A stretch of 64,000 bases of DNA from Rhodospirillum sp. GTDB lineage: Bacteria; Pseudomonadota; Alphaproteobacteria; Dongiales; Dongiaceae. The DNA is taken from NCBI GenBank assembly GCA_013822765.1, contig PNKY01000013.1:62001-126000 (forward strand). The letters run 5' to 3'. This document shows positions 1 through 8,930 of this stretch, in pieces. A model generated the notes under the pieces. It saw nothing but the letters and a program-made list of their open reading frames with translations. It searched no databases and was not told the origin of the DNA. Within the stretch, counting starts at the first letter, position 1, and each line of letters opens with the position of its first letter. Made by a program: the position numbers and the translations under genes.

Positions 1-156
1 GTGCTGCGCGAGGGCCGCTTCAAGTCCGGGTTCGGCGATCAGCAGTTTATCTATCGTGGCGAAACTGGTCAGACCAACACTTACGGCTACAAGCTGCTGC
101 GCGGCTCGCGACCGCGCGACAAAGTCTCCTCGCCGCTAGATCCATTTTCGACCTGA
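1..156 (+). CDS. C-terminal fragment of an unidentified protein
   Basis: The frame is open from the first base of the window and stops at TGA 154-156, giving 51 residues of the C-terminus of a gene that begins outside. The visible residues (FIYRGETGQTNTYGYKLLRG) are rich in Gly and Tyr and end in a short polar tail. I do not recognise the family. The reading frame is assigned because it is uninterrupted, has normal high-GC codon use, and the base composition changes after the stop. The next gene starts 420 bases downstream, so this is probably the end of a separate transcription unit. Confidence 0.45.
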   Translation: MLREGRFKSGFGDQQFIYRGETGQTNTYGYKLLRGSRPRDKVSSPLDPFST

Positions 157-576
157 TTTACGCATATCCCGGGGTGCGGGATGTGCGCCGGCATCGGGGC
201 AGTCGACTATAGTCGACAGGATCGTACCCGCAACGACCGAGGCGGACCGACATCTCGCCTGCCAGATGACGGGCTGGCCGATGCCCGGCCCGTCGTAACG
301 GAACCACTGCTGCCGGACCGCCAACGCCCGTCGTACTTCCATTCCTAGCCTAGATTAGTATGAATTAGAGAAGGCAAGCGATATTTAAGGGTTCGTCGGC
401 AGCCGGCAGATTGGGAAGGCCTGGCGATTGGGATGCGGGAGGTACACCAAGAACATGCAGGGTCGAGGCGCCCATCTTTCAACCCTCAGGAAAGATCGCT
501 GGTGCCTGCGTGCTCACTGTACGACCGGCCTTGCACGTCCGCGCCGTCTCTCCACCGAAAGCGAACGCGAGGCTGA
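157..576. other. Intergenic region with an operator-like palindrome
   Basis: This 420-base stretch has no convincing gene; frames crossing it lack coding character. It holds a perfect 16-base palindrome at 202-217 and an AT-richer patch around 345-395 that could contain a promoter for the downstream oxidoreductase gene, though no clear -35/-10 pair stands out. Confidence 0.5.
202..217. promoter_or_regulatory. Perfect 16-bp palindrome, candidate operator
   Basis: GTCGACTATAGTCGAC is its own reverse complement, with no spacer. Perfect dyads of this size are typical binding sites of dimeric regulators such as GntR or LacI types. It lies about 360 bases before the Gfo/Idh/MocA gene and just after the preceding stop. 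The GntR-family gene at 9147 is one candidate binder, but that link is inference. Confidence 0.4.
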
Positions 577-1677
577 ATGAAAAAAGTCGGCGTGGGCGTG
601 ATCGGCTGCGGCGTCATCTCGGGCGACTATCTAAAGGCGGCGAAGGGCTTTCCGATCCTGGACATCCGCGGGCTCTCCGACATGGTTCCGGCGGCGGCCC
701 AAGCGCGCGCGCGGGAATTTGGGCTGAAGGCGGTGAGCGTCGATGCGCTCCTTGCCGATCCCAGCATCGAGATCATCCTGAACCTGACGATCCCCAAGGC
801 GCACGTCGCGGTTGGCCTGCAGGCGCTGGATGCCGGCAAGCATGTCTATTCGGAAAAGCCGCTCGGCGTCGCGTTCAAGGATGGCCGGAAGCTGATGGAG
901 CGCGCGGCGAAAAAGAAGCTGCGCGTCGGCTCCGCGCCCGACACCTTCCTCGGTGGCGCGCACCAGACCTGCCGCAGGCTGATCGATTCCGGCAAGATCG
1001 GCACGCCGGTCGGCGGCACGGCCTATTTCATGTGCCCGGGCCACGAGCGCTGGCATCCCGCGCCGGATTTCTACTACCAGGCGGGCGGCGGGCCGGTTCT
1101 GGACATGGCGCCGTACTACCTGACCGGCCTAGTCAACCTGCTCGGGCCGGTGGCGCGGGTCGCAGCCATGACCTCCATGCCGAAAAAGGAGCGCACGATC
1201 ACCTCGCAGCCGCGCCACGGTCAGAAGATCCCGGTGCAGGTGGCGACGCATGCGGCCGGAACACTCGAATTCGTCTCCGGCGCGCTGGTGCAAGTCAGCA
1301 TGAGCTTCGACGTGCCGGCGCACCGGCATCTGCCGATCGAGATCTACGGCTCCGAGGGCACGCTCGTCGTGCCCGATCCGAACTGGTTCGGCGGCGAGAT
1401 CGAATTCGCCCCGGCCAAGGATAAATGGGTAAAGCTCAAGACCGAGTTCCCCTATGCTGACGCCAACTACCGCTCGATCGGCCTTGCCGACATGGCGCAC
1501 GCGATCCGCGCGAACCGGCCGCACCGGGCGAGCGGCGCGCTGGCACTGCACGTCCTCGAGGTGATGGAAGCGTTCGATCGCTCCGCGAAGGCGAGGACGA
1601 CGATCCCGATCGGCACACGGCCGGCGCGACCGGCGCCTTTGTCTGAGAGCCTCGTGCGGCGCAAGCTCGCGGCCTAA
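577..1677 (+). CDS. Gfo/Idh/MocA family NAD(P)-dependent oxidoreductase
   Basis: This 366-residue protein has an N-terminal Rossmann fold with the glycine-rich dinucleotide motif GVIGCGVISG (residues 6-15). The family motif SEKPLGV follows near residue 95, whose Lys is part of the catalytic site. The C-terminal half has the mixed alpha/beta substrate domain usual for the family. These enzymes oxidise or reduce sugars, inositols or sugar acids in the cytoplasm with NAD(P). A ThuA-like gene follows 22 bases downstream, a common pairing in carbohydrate loci, and an ABC sugar importer lies nearby. The exact substrate cannot be read from the sequence. ATG 577 is the only start giving an intact Rossmann motif at the N-terminus. 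Confidence 0.9.
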   Translation: MKKVGVGVIGCGVISGDYLKAAKGFPILDIRGLSDMVPAAAQARAREFGLKAVSVDALLADPSIEIILNLTIPKAHVAVGLQALDAGKHVYSEKPLGVAFKDGRKLMERAAKKKLRVGSAPDTFLGGAHQTCRRLIDSGKIGTPVGGTAYFMCPGHERWHPAPDFYYQAGGGPVLDMAPYYLTGLVNLLGPVARVAAMTSMPKKERTITSQPRHGQKIPVQVATHAAGTLEFVSGALVQVSMSFDVPAHRHLPIEIYGSEGTLVVPDPNWFGGEIEFAPAKDKWVKLKTEFPYADANYRSIGLADMAHAIRANRPHRASGALALHVLEVMEAFDRSAKARTTIPIGTRPARPAPLSESLVRRKLAA

Positions 1678-1699
1678 GCCAGGAGATAGGGAGAGAGAA

Positions 1700-2362
1700 A
1701 TGCGGGAAGCACTCGTCGTCTGGGGCGGCTGGAGCGGACACGAGCCGGAGCAGTGCGCCAAGATCATCTGCGACATGCTTGGAGGCGATGGCTTCAAGGT
1801 CTACGTAGAGACGACGACGGAAGCGTTCGCCGACCCCTCGATCAGGGACCTCAGTCTCATCGTGCCGATCATCACGATGGCGAAGATCGAGAAGGAAGAG
1901 GTGCAGAACCTCACCAAGGCGGTCGCGGGCGGTGTTGGGCTCGCCGGCTTTCACGGCGGCATGTGCGATGCGTTCCGCGAGTCGGTCGAGTATCAGTTCA
2001 TGTGCGGCGGCCAGTGGGTCGCGCATCCCGGCAACGTCATCGACTACCGCGTCGACATTGTGAAGCCGGAGGACCCGATCTGCCGCGGCATCCAGAGCTT
2101 CCCCTACCGGTCGGAGCAATACTACATGCATGTTGACCCGACGAACGAAGTGCTTGCGACCACGACGTTCTCGGGCGAGCATCTGCCGTGGATCGAGGGT
2201 GTCGTCATGCCGGTCGCGTGGAAACGGCGATATGGCAGGGGGCGTGTCTTCTATTCCTCGCTCGGGCATGTCGCACAGGAATTCGACGTGCCGGAGATGC
2301 GGACGATCCTCCACCGCGGCGTGCTGTGGGCCGCGCGCCAAGACGCGGAAATGAAGGGCTGA
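1700..2362 (+). CDS. ThuA-like domain protein
   Basis: The 220-residue protein has the class I glutamine-amidotransferase-like fold of the ThuA family. The N-terminus reads ALVVWGGWSGHEP, a central GLAGFHGGMCDAF motif sits near residue 80, and the C-terminus ends in GRVFYSSLGH. ThuA was named from trehalose and related disaccharide utilisation in rhizobia; members work beside Gfo/Idh/MocA oxidoreductases on keto-sugars. Here it directly follows such a gene with a purine-rich ribosome site (ggagatagggagagaga) just before ATG 1700, so the two are probably co-transcribed. Its specific reaction is not established from the sequence. Confidence 0.85.
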   Translation: MREALVVWGGWSGHEPEQCAKIICDMLGGDGFKVYVETTTEAFADPSIRDLSLIVPIITMAKIEKEEVQNLTKAVAGGVGLAGFHGGMCDAFRESVEYQFMCGGQWVAHPGNVIDYRVDIVKPEDPICRGIQSFPYRSEQYYMHVDPTNEVLATTTFSGEHLPWIEGVVMPVAWKRRYGRGRVFYSSLGHVAQEFDVPEMRTILHRGVLWAARQDAEMKG

Positions 2363-2450
2363 GAGCTCTCGGGGAGCAAAAAGAGAGTCCACCGATCGTC
2401 CGGCGCGCAGTCCTAGGCGTGTGACGGTGCCCGACTGCCTGTCCCGTCCA

Positions 2451-3191
2451 TCACGATTTCGGATTGGCTTTCCGCCAAGCCTCGTACTCCTCGATCGCAC
2501 TTGGGTGCAGCGGATAGTAACGTTGCAATGGTGCGCCCTCGGTCAGCTTCATTCGCGAAAACACTTCCCATTCGTGATGCTTCTGCGCTTCCTCGATCAC
2601 CTTCGGAGCCATCGCGACGGGAAGCACAACTACCCCGTCGTCATCGGCAACGATGATATCGCCGGGGATCACCGTGACGCCGCCGCAGGCAATCGGAACG
2701 TTGACGGCGTTGGGATAGATACTGGTCTGCACATGGTAGTTCGGGGTCCAGCCGCGCAGCCATAGGGGCAGATCGAGCTTCTCGACATTGGGCCGGTCGC
2801 GCATGCACCCGTCGATCACGATGCCTGCGCCGCCCCGACCCTTGAAATACGTTGACATCATGTCGCCGAAGACACCGGAGCTCATGTCGCCGCGCGCGTC
2901 GACCACGACCACATCGCCCTCCTGCGCGTGGTAGAGCACGTGCCGATGGAGCTGCGTCTCCGGATCTGCATATTCACCCTCGTTGAACAGATCCGGCCGC
3001 TGCGGCAGGAATTGCAGCGTCAGCGCCGGCCCGACGATCGATTTCCCGTGGTTCTGCGCCAGCGGACCGACCATGTGCGGATTGCGGAAGCCCATATGGC
3101 CAAGCGTGCCGGCAACGGTTGCGGCGCCGATCTCCCTGAGCGCGTCGATCAGGTCTTTGGGCGGCCGCGTGATGTCGGGGGTATGCGTCAT
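2451..3191 (-). CDS. RraA-like / 4-hydroxy-4-methyl-2-oxoglutarate aldolase family protein
   Basis: This 246-residue protein belongs to the RraA/HMG-aldolase family. It has the conserved GDVVVVDARGDMSSGVFGDMM region and the metal-site motif GIVIDGCMRDRPNVEKLDLPLW. In catabolic operons members act as class II pyruvate aldolases or oxaloacetate decarboxylases; others merely bind RNase E, which this context does not suggest. The start is set at ATG 3191 because GGAG lies 6 bases before it; an in-frame GTG/ATG at 3218/3215 would add up to nine residues and overlap the upstream stop. The gene follows a galactonate-dehydratase-like gene on the same strand and could cleave a downstream 2-keto-3-deoxy acid. 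Confidence 0.85.
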   Translation of the reverse strand: MTHTPDITRPPKDLIDALREIGAATVAGTLGHMGFRNPHMVGPLAQNHGKSIVGPALTLQFLPQRPDLFNEGEYADPETQLHRHVLYHAQEGDVVVVDARGDMSSGVFGDMMSTYFKGRGGAGIVIDGCMRDRPNVEKLDLPLWLRGWTPNYHVQTSIYPNAVNVPIACGGVTVIPGDIIVADDDGVVVLPVAMAPKVIEEAQKHHEWEVFSRMKLTEGAPLQRYYPLHPSAIEEYEAWRKANPKS

Positions 3192-3214
3192 TGTCGACTC
3201 CGGTTTGAAATGCA

Positions 3215-4378
3215 TCACCAGTTCGTAACAGAGCCATCGCGGCGCCTAAGGTGCGGTGCTTCCCAGAAACGCAGGCTCTCCGCCTGCACCGCTGCTTCAT
3301 TGACCTCGACGCCGAGCCCCGGCAGGTCGCCGACCGGATAACAAACGCCGTCGAGCCGCGGCTGCACGGGGAAGAAGTCGGCACTATCGAAGCCGAGTTT
3401 GACTTCGGGCGCCCTCGTTTCGAGCCATGCAAAGTTGGGTACCGCTGCACCAAGATGCACGGTCGCGGCGGTGCACACCGGACCGAGCGGATTGTGCGGC
3501 ATCAGATCGACGTAGTGCGCCTCGCTCCAGCCGGCGACCTTCATCGCCTCCGTAAGCCCGCCGACATTGCAGACATCGAGGCGGTTGAACTGGTGGATAC
3601 CGCGCTCAATGTAGGGCAGAAACTGCCACTTGCTGGCAAACTCCTCGCCGATCGCAAATGGTATATCGGTCATCGTGCGCAGGCATTCATAAGCCTCCGG
3701 CGTCTCGTCCCGTATCGGCTCCTCGAGGAAATCGAGCACGCCGCGGCCGAGCTTGTTGCAGAAGCTCGCAGCCTCGGCCACCGACAACCGATGATGATAG
3801 TCGATGCCGAGGACGACGTCATCGCCCAGCGCCTCGCGAGCCTTGTTGAGCATCCTTGCGGTCGTGCCGATCGACTCGCGCGGCTCGAAGACGCACTTGC
3901 TGTTTTGCCCGACGGGAAAGAAGCGGATCGCCTGCCACCCCTGTGCGCGTAGTTCGCGGGCTCGTTCGATGGCGGCATCGCCCTCGGCCTCGTCTCCGGT
4001 GGAAGCGAAAGTGGGGATGCGGTCACGCTGCTTGCCGCCGAGCAGATCGTAGACCGGCACCCCAAGCGCCTTACCCTTGATGTCGTGGAGAGCGATGTCG
4101 ATCGCGGAAATCGCCGCCTGCAAGACCCGCCCGCCTTCGAAATACTGGCTGCGATAGGTCTCCTGCCAGATCCGGCCGATCTGCATCGGGTCGCGGCCGA
4201 TGAGGAATTCGCGATAGTGCTCGACGGCGCCGGCCACGGCCTTCTCGCGGCCGCTCAAGCCACTCTCGCCCCAGCCGAAGATGCCCTGGTCGGTCTCGAC
4301 CTTGACCAGCATTTGGTTGCGGATCCCTACCCACACGGGATAGGGCTTGATCGCGGTGATCTTGAGCTTCGCAGTCAT
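3215..4378 (-). CDS. Galactonate-dehydratase-like enolase-superfamily enzyme
   Basis: The 387-residue protein has the capping domain and (beta/alpha)7-beta barrel of the mandelate racemase subgroup. The signature AISAIDIALHDIKGKALG is at residues 88-105. The D-x-H motif (Asp193, His195), the EEP motif (Glu219/220), GEE (Glu245/246) and PHNPLGP (His295) match the metal ligands and acid/base residues of D-galactonate dehydratases. Such enzymes dehydrate sugar acids to 2-keto-3-deoxy acids. The RraA-like aldolase gene follows and the ABC importer gene set precedes on the same strand, so substrate import, dehydration and cleavage may be one pathway. Galactonate itself is only the closest guess. 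Confidence 0.88.
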   Translation of the reverse strand: MTAKLKITAIKPYPVWVGIRNQMLVKVETDQGIFGWGESGLSGREKAVAGAVEHYREFLIGRDPMQIGRIWQETYRSQYFEGGRVLQAAISAIDIALHDIKGKALGVPVYDLLGGKQRDRIPTFASTGDEAEGDAAIERARELRAQGWQAIRFFPVGQNSKCVFEPRESIGTTARMLNKAREALGDDVVLGIDYHHRLSVAEAASFCNKLGRGVLDFLEEPIRDETPEAYECLRTMTDIPFAIGEEFASKWQFLPYIERGIHQFNRLDVCNVGGLTEAMKVAGWSEAHYVDLMPHNPLGPVCTAATVHLGAAVPNFAWLETRAPEVKLGFDSADFFPVQPRLDGVCYPVGDLPGLGVEVNEAAVQAESLRFWEAPHLRRRDGSVTNW

Positions 4379-4411
4379 CCATACCCCGGTCCCGAACGGA
4401 CCCGGCCTTTC

Positions 4412-5509
4412 TCAATCTGCCCTGACGGCCACTTCGGTTGCGCCATCAAAAAGGTGCATGCGCTCCTGGTCGAACTCGAGCCAGACCGGCTGGTCGGGCG
4501 CGACGGCGACGTTCGGCGGGACGCTGATGTTGACGACGGCGCCGGACAGGAACGCCTGCACGAAGGTGACGTCTCCGGTAGGCTCGACCGTATAGGCCTT
4601 GGCCGGGATGGCATCGGGAACCGCACTCTTGTGCAGCCTGATGGTCGAATGGCGCGCGCCGAGCACGACCTTCCTGCTTGTCGCGTTCTGGACCTTGCGC
4701 GCGTTGAGCGGCGACAAAGGCAGGCTCCAGCCTTCCGCGCTCGTCAGCACGGTGCTGCCGTTCGCCGTCGATGCTTCGAGCGGGATGAGGCTCATCGCGG
4801 GGCTGCCGACGAAGCTCGCGACGAACATGTTCACCGGATGGGCGAAGACCTGCGCCGGCGAATCGTATTGCTGCAGATAGCCGCCGTTCATCACCGCCAT
4901 CCTGTCGGCCATGGTCACGGCTTCGAGCTGGTCGTGCGTCACATAGATGATCGTCGCCTTCAGGTCCTGGTGGAAGCGCTTGATCTCGGAGCGCATCTGC
5001 ACGCGCAGCTTCGCGTCGAGATTGGACAGCGGCTCGTCCATCAAGAACACTGCGGGGTCGCGAACCAGGGCGCGGCCGAGAGCCACGCGCTGCTGCTGTC
5101 CGCCCGAGAGCTCGCGCGGCTTGCGCTCGAGGAGGTGGGTCATGTCGAGAACACGCGCCGCTTCCTGGACCTTGCGGTCGATCTCCTCGCGGGGGAGCTT
5201 GCGCATCTGCAGCGGGAAGGCCAGGTTCTTGTAGACCGACTTCTGCGGATACAACGCGTAGTTTTGGAACACCATTGCGATGTCCCGGTCCTTGGGATCG
5301 AGATCGTTGACCACCTGGTCCCCGATGATGATGTCTCCGGAGGTGATCGGGACCAGCCCGGCAACCAGATTGAGCGTCGTCGTCTTGCCGCATCCCGAGG
5401 GGCCGACCAGCGCAACGAACTCGCCGTCGTTGACCGTCAAGGACACGTTGTTGACGGCGTTGAAGTCGCCGTAGGTCTTGACGAGATCTTTGAGGACCAC
5501 GCGGGCCAT
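4412..5509 (-). CDS. Sugar ABC transporter ATP-binding protein (UgpC/MsmX type)
   Basis: The 365-residue ATPase shows all ABC motifs in order: Walker A GPSGCGKT (residues 36-43), Q-loop MVFQNYALYP, signature LSGGQQQRVALGRA, Walker B VFLMDEP and the switch His in YVTHDQ. The C-terminal third is the OB-fold regulatory extension typical of MalK/UgpC ATPases for carbohydrate uptake. It is the last importer gene in the order binding protein, permease, permease, ATPase, 10 bases after the second permease. The galactonate-dehydratase-like gene continues on the same strand 33 bases later. Confidence 0.94.
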   Translation of the reverse strand: MARVVLKDLVKTYGDFNAVNNVSLTVNDGEFVALVGPSGCGKTTTLNLVAGLVPITSGDIIIGDQVVNDLDPKDRDIAMVFQNYALYPQKSVYKNLAFPLQMRKLPREEIDRKVQEAARVLDMTHLLERKPRELSGGQQQRVALGRALVRDPAVFLMDEPLSNLDAKLRVQMRSEIKRFHQDLKATIIYVTHDQLEAVTMADRMAVMNGGYLQQYDSPAQVFAHPVNMFVASFVGSPAMSLIPLEASTANGSTVLTSAEGWSLPLSPLNARKVQNATSRKVVLGARHSTIRLHKSAVPDAIPAKAYTVEPTGDVTFVQAFLSGAVVNISVPPNVAVAPDQPVWLEFDQERMHLFDGATEVAVRAD

Positions 5510-5519
5510 CGGCGACTCC

Positions 5520-6407
5520 CTAGTGCTTCACCGCGCCTTCTGTGAGCGCGCGTACGAAGGATCTTTGCAGGACGAGGAACAGGACTACCACAGGCACGCT
5601 CATCAAGAAGCTCGCTGCCATCAGGCCTGGAAAGTCGGTGGTGTTTTCGGAGAAGAAGCGCTGGATGCCAGCCGGCAAGGTCAGCTGTTCGTTCTTGTTG
5701 AGGAACGTGTAGGCGTAGATGTACTCGTTCCATGCCCCGATAAAGGAATAGATCGCGGTGGCGATGATTCCCGGAACCGAGAGCGGCATGACGATCAGCA
5801 CGAAGGCCTGGAAGCGCGTCGCCCCGTCGATGCGCGCCGCCTGCTCGAGCTGGATCGGGATATTGTCGTAGAAGCCCTTGAGCAGCCAGATCGCGAGCGG
5901 CAGGCCGAAGGTCAGATAGGTGATGATCAACGAGCCGTGCGTGTTCACAAGTCCGACCCAACGCATGAGTATGAACAGCGGAATGAGGAAAATGACTGCC
6001 GGGAACATGTTGCGGAGCAGCACGGAGAAGAACAGGAAATTCCGGCCGGGAAAGCTGAAGCGGGAGAAGGCGTAGGCCGCCGGCACGGCCACGACCAGGC
6101 CGAGGATGGTCGTCAGGGTCGAGACATAGAGGCTGTTCCAGAAGAAGTGCAGGAAGTCCGCGCCGACGCTGTTTTGCGGATCGAGCAGCTTCTGGTAGCT
6201 GGAAAGCGTGGGTTCGTCGGGCCACCACTGGGGCGGAAGCTGCATCGCCGCGAAGCCGGACTTGACCGAGGTCAGCAGCATCCAGATCATCGGCACGGCC
6301 GTGTAGAACAGCATCAGCGCGAGAAAGATCCGCCCTGCCCAGCGCCATCCGTCCACGCGCTTGCTGCGACGGGTCGGGATCGTGGCTGATTCGGCAGTCG
6401 TGCTCAT
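5520..6407 (-). CDS. Carbohydrate ABC transporter permease (MalG type)
   Basis: The 295-residue inner-membrane protein has about six transmembrane helices. The conserved EAA loop reads EQAARIDGATRFQAFVLIVM, followed by PLSVPGIIATAIYSF, as in MalG/UgpE permeases; this loop docks on the ATPase. Its start overlaps the stop of the preceding permease by four bases (ATGA), which indicates translational coupling and heterodimer assembly with that protein. It is the second of two permeases in a type I sugar importer. Confidence 0.93.
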   Translation of the reverse strand: MSTTAESATIPTRRSKRVDGWRWAGRIFLALMLFYTAVPMIWMLLTSVKSGFAAMQLPPQWWPDEPTLSSYQKLLDPQNSVGADFLHFFWNSLYVSTLTTILGLVVAVPAAYAFSRFSFPGRNFLFFSVLLRNMFPAVIFLIPLFILMRWVGLVNTHGSLIITYLTFGLPLAIWLLKGFYDNIPIQLEQAARIDGATRFQAFVLIVMPLSVPGIIATAIYSFIGAWNEYIYAYTFLNKNEQLTLPAGIQRFFSENTTDFPGLMAASFLMSVPVVVLFLVLQRSFVRALTEGAVKH

Positions 6408-7363
6408 GCGCTCCGATCCCCCTTCTTTTCACCGCTCAGGGCACGCACGTAGAAGTAACCCAGGGTCATCAGAATGATGAACAGGAGCACCGAATAGGCC
6501 GAAGCGACGCCCCAGCGCTGCCGGCCGAAAGCGAGCTCGTAGATGTGGGTGATCCAGATGTGCGAGGCATTCGAGGGTCCGCCGCCCGTCATGATCCATG
6601 GGATGATGAAGGAATTGAAGTTCGCCACCGCGAGCAGCAGGATCGTCACGGTCGAAACGTTTCTCAGATGCGGAAACGTGACGTGCCAGAAGCGCTGCCA
6701 GGCGTTGGCCCCATCGACTGTGGCGGCGCGCAACAGCTGGTCGGGAACCGTCTGCAGGCCGGCCATCATCATGATCATGGCGAAGGGGAACTCGCGCCAG
6801 ATATTGACCACGATCAGCGACGGCAAGACCGTGCCGACGCTGTCGATGAAGTTGGGCGGCCGGTCGGTGATGCCAAGGCCCACCAGGATGGCGCCGATGA
6901 CGCCGAAATCGGAGTGGTAGATCCACTTCCAGATGTAGGAGGCAGCGACGGCGCTGATTACCCACGGAATGATCAGGATGGCGCGCATCACGCCGCGCCC
7001 TATGAAGTAGCGGTTGAGCGCCAGTGCGGTGGCGAATCCCAACACGAACGCGATCAGGGTGGACGCAAGCGTCCAGATCAGCGTGTTCCAGGTGACCCGC
7101 CAGAACACGTCGCTGGTGAGGATGGCCGAGTAGTTGTCGAGGCCGACGAAGATCTTGTCCCGCAGCTGGAGGCCAGGCGGCGTCATGAAGAACGAGAGGT
7201 CGACGGTATAGTAGATCGGGTAGGCGATGACGATCAGCATCACCACGATGGCGGGGAGCACATAGGCATAGTCGGCGCGATGCTGCCACACTTTCCGCAA
7301 CACGCCGGACCGTGCTGGTTTGGATCTGCGGAGAGCTTCGGCCTGGCCGGTCACGATCGTCAC
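6404..7363 (-). CDS. Carbohydrate ABC transporter permease (MalF/UgpA type)
   Basis: This 319-residue protein has six to seven membrane helices and an EAA loop (LRAATVDGANAWQRFWHVTF) near residue 215. The N-terminal tail is basic and cytoplasmic, as expected for MalF/UgpA-type subunits. The start is GTG 7363. It lies 79 bases downstream of the binding-protein gene; that gap holds a strong hairpin (7395-7421), the usual way of making more binding protein than membrane subunits. The overlap with the next permease indicates a coupled pair. Confidence 0.92.
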   Translation of the reverse strand: MTIVTGQAEALRRSKPARSGVLRKVWQHRADYAYVLPAIVVMLIVIAYPIYYTVDLSFFMTPPGLQLRDKIFVGLDNYSAILTSDVFWRVTWNTLIWTLASTLIAFVLGFATALALNRYFIGRGVMRAILIIPWVISAVAASYIWKWIYHSDFGVIGAILVGLGITDRPPNFIDSVGTVLPSLIVVNIWREFPFAMIMMMAGLQTVPDQLLRAATVDGANAWQRFWHVTFPHLRNVSTVTILLLAVANFNSFIIPWIMTGGGPSNASHIWITHIYELAFGRQRWGVASAYSVLLFIILMTLGYFYVRALSGEKKGDRSA

Positions 7364-7394
7364 TGCGACGCGCCCCTGCTTTTTCTGGAAAGGT

Positions 7395-7421
7395 GCCGGC
7401 TGCGCGATCGGCGCAGCCGGC
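7395..7421 (-). promoter_or_regulatory. Strong intra-operon hairpin between binding-protein and permease genes
   Basis: GCCGGCTGCGC and GCGCAGCCGGC form a perfect 11-bp GC-rich stem around a 5-base loop. No T-run follows it on the minus strand, so it is unlikely to be a full intrinsic terminator. Its place right after the binding-protein stop fits an mRNA-stabilising or attenuating element, as known in maltose-type operons. Confidence 0.6.
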
Positions 7422-7442
7422 CAGCCGTTGGATAAGGTCGGC

Positions 7443-8930
7443 CTAGAGCCCGCCGCCGCCCATTAAGTCATCGACCTTCTTGGCCGCATCCTCGGCCGCC
7501 TGATCGACGGTCATGGCGCCAGTCAAGGCGTTCTGGAGCATGTCCGGGACGATGATGTTCATGATCTCGGGAGCTTGCGGCAGGGCCGGGAACGGGATGC
7601 CGTATGGCAGCATGGAGGTCGTGACATCGAGGAACTTGATATTGTCCAGACGTTCTTTCATCCACTTGGTCTTGAAGCCGTTGAGATTGCCCGGGTTCGA
7701 GCCGGCATAGGCCATCTTCAGCGACCATTCAGGGCTCGTCCAGAAACAGATAATCGCCTTGGCAGCCGGTTCGTCTACCTTGCCGCCGTCCACATATTCC
7801 GGTTTCAGGATATGGATGTTGGAGCCGCCGAACACCACGGCGCGCTTGCCGTCCGGACCGGTCGGGATCAGGCCGTAGCGCATATTGTCGATCACTGTTT
7901 GCGCCTTGTCCTTGTCGGAGCCGGTCGCCTTCTTCTGCAGATCGAGCATCACGTTGTAGTCGGACGGGTGCGAGATCATCATGCCCAGCTGGCCGCCGAG
8001 GAACAGGGGCTGGTTGTCGGCCTGCTGGTTAGTGAGCGCCGAGACCGGCACCGACTTGTCGCGGACGTACATATCGTAGGAGGCCTGCAGCGCCTTCTTG
8101 CTTTCCGGACTGTTGAGCTGGACCTGCTTGTAGGTCGGATTCGCCGTCGCTTCGTCGAATACCCCGCCGCCGTAACCCCACAACTGGGGCATGAAGCGGT
8201 AGGGTGTGTTGCCGGCGTTCTTGCGGGCGACGAGGCCGTACCCGGCGATGCCGAGCTTGTCGTGGATCTGCTTTGAATACGCGACCACGTCGTCCCAGGT
8301 CGCCGGTGCCTTGTCCGGATCGAGCCCGGCGCGCTTGAAGATGTCGGCGTTCCAGATGAAGGCCATGGTCTCGTTGTTGGTCGGAATCCCGTAGGTGACG
8401 CCATCCCAGGTGACCGCCTTCATGGCGCCGGGCCAGAAGTCCTCGGTCGACCAGCCGACGTCCTCGGGCTTGAGCGGCTCCAGATAGCCCTTGGCGGCGA
8501 ACTCGGTGCCGCCAAGGATTTGCAGGCGTACCGCCATGGGCGCGGCATTGCCCAGCAGGGCGGTGCGGAACTTGTCGAGCAGGTCGTTGTAAGTGAGAGC
8601 CTGTTCCTCAAGCTGGATGTTTGGATAGGTCTTGCGGAAGGACTCGAAGAAATCCTTGTAGTACTGGCGCAGCAGGTCGGGGTCACCCTCGAACACGCCC
8701 TGATACCAGAACGTCAAACGCCCCTTGTAGTCGAGCGGAGTGACTTTTCCGCAAGCCTCCGCTGTGTCGAATTCCTCCGTGCCCGCAATGGAGCGCACGT
8801 ATTCCGGCGACCATTTGCTCAGGTCGACCGGGGGCTCCGCCAATGCCGGCGACGATATCAGCGATGCGATTGAAGCGATAACGACGGTGCCACGCAGGAC
8901 GGCACCGCAGCCGAGTGTAAACCTCGTCAT
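7443..8930 (-). CDS. Extracellular solute-binding protein of a sugar ABC importer
   Basis: The 495-residue protein starts with a Sec signal peptide (hydrophobic stretch then SPALA, cleavage near residue 31). The mature part has the family 1 solute-binding fold with aromatic residues suited to sugar binding. It captures substrate in the periplasm for the two permeases encoded downstream. ATG 8930 has a good GGGAGG ribosome site 6-7 bases upstream. It is the first gene of the importer operon, transcribed away from the divergent GntR gene at 9147, the usual arrangement for local regulation. The substrate is inferred to be a sugar or sugar acid from the neighbours, not from the protein. Confidence 0.9.
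   Translation of the reverse strand: MTRFTLGCGAVLRGTVVIASIASLISSPALAEPPVDLSKWSPEYVRSIAGTEEFDTAEACGKVTPLDYKGRLTFWYQGVFEGDPDLLRQYYKDFFESFRKTYPNIQLEEQALTYNDLLDKFRTALLGNAAPMAVRLQILGGTEFAAKGYLEPLKPEDVGWSTEDFWPGAMKAVTWDGVTYGIPTNNETMAFIWNADIFKRAGLDPDKAPATWDDVVAYSKQIHDKLGIAGYGLVARKNAGNTPYRFMPQLWGYGGGVFDEATANPTYKQVQLNSPESKKALQASYDMYVRDKSVPVSALTNQQADNQPLFLGGQLGMMISHPSDYNVMLDLQKKATGSDKDKAQTVIDNMRYGLIPTGPDGKRAVVFGGSNIHILKPEYVDGGKVDEPAAKAIICFWTSPEWSLKMAYAGSNPGNLNGFKTKWMKERLDNIKFLDVTTSMLPYGIPFPALPQAPEIMNIIVPDMLQNALTGAMTVDQAAEDAAKKVDDLMGGGGL

Noticed and set aside
411..1424. A 337-residue plus-strand frame overlapping the Gfo/Idh/MocA gene
   Set aside because: It is another frame of a well-supported gene and is Arg/Ala/Gly-rich without motifs.
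4085..5545. A 486-residue plus-strand frame opposite the ABC ATPase gene
   Set aside because: Antisense shadow of a gene with all ABC motifs.
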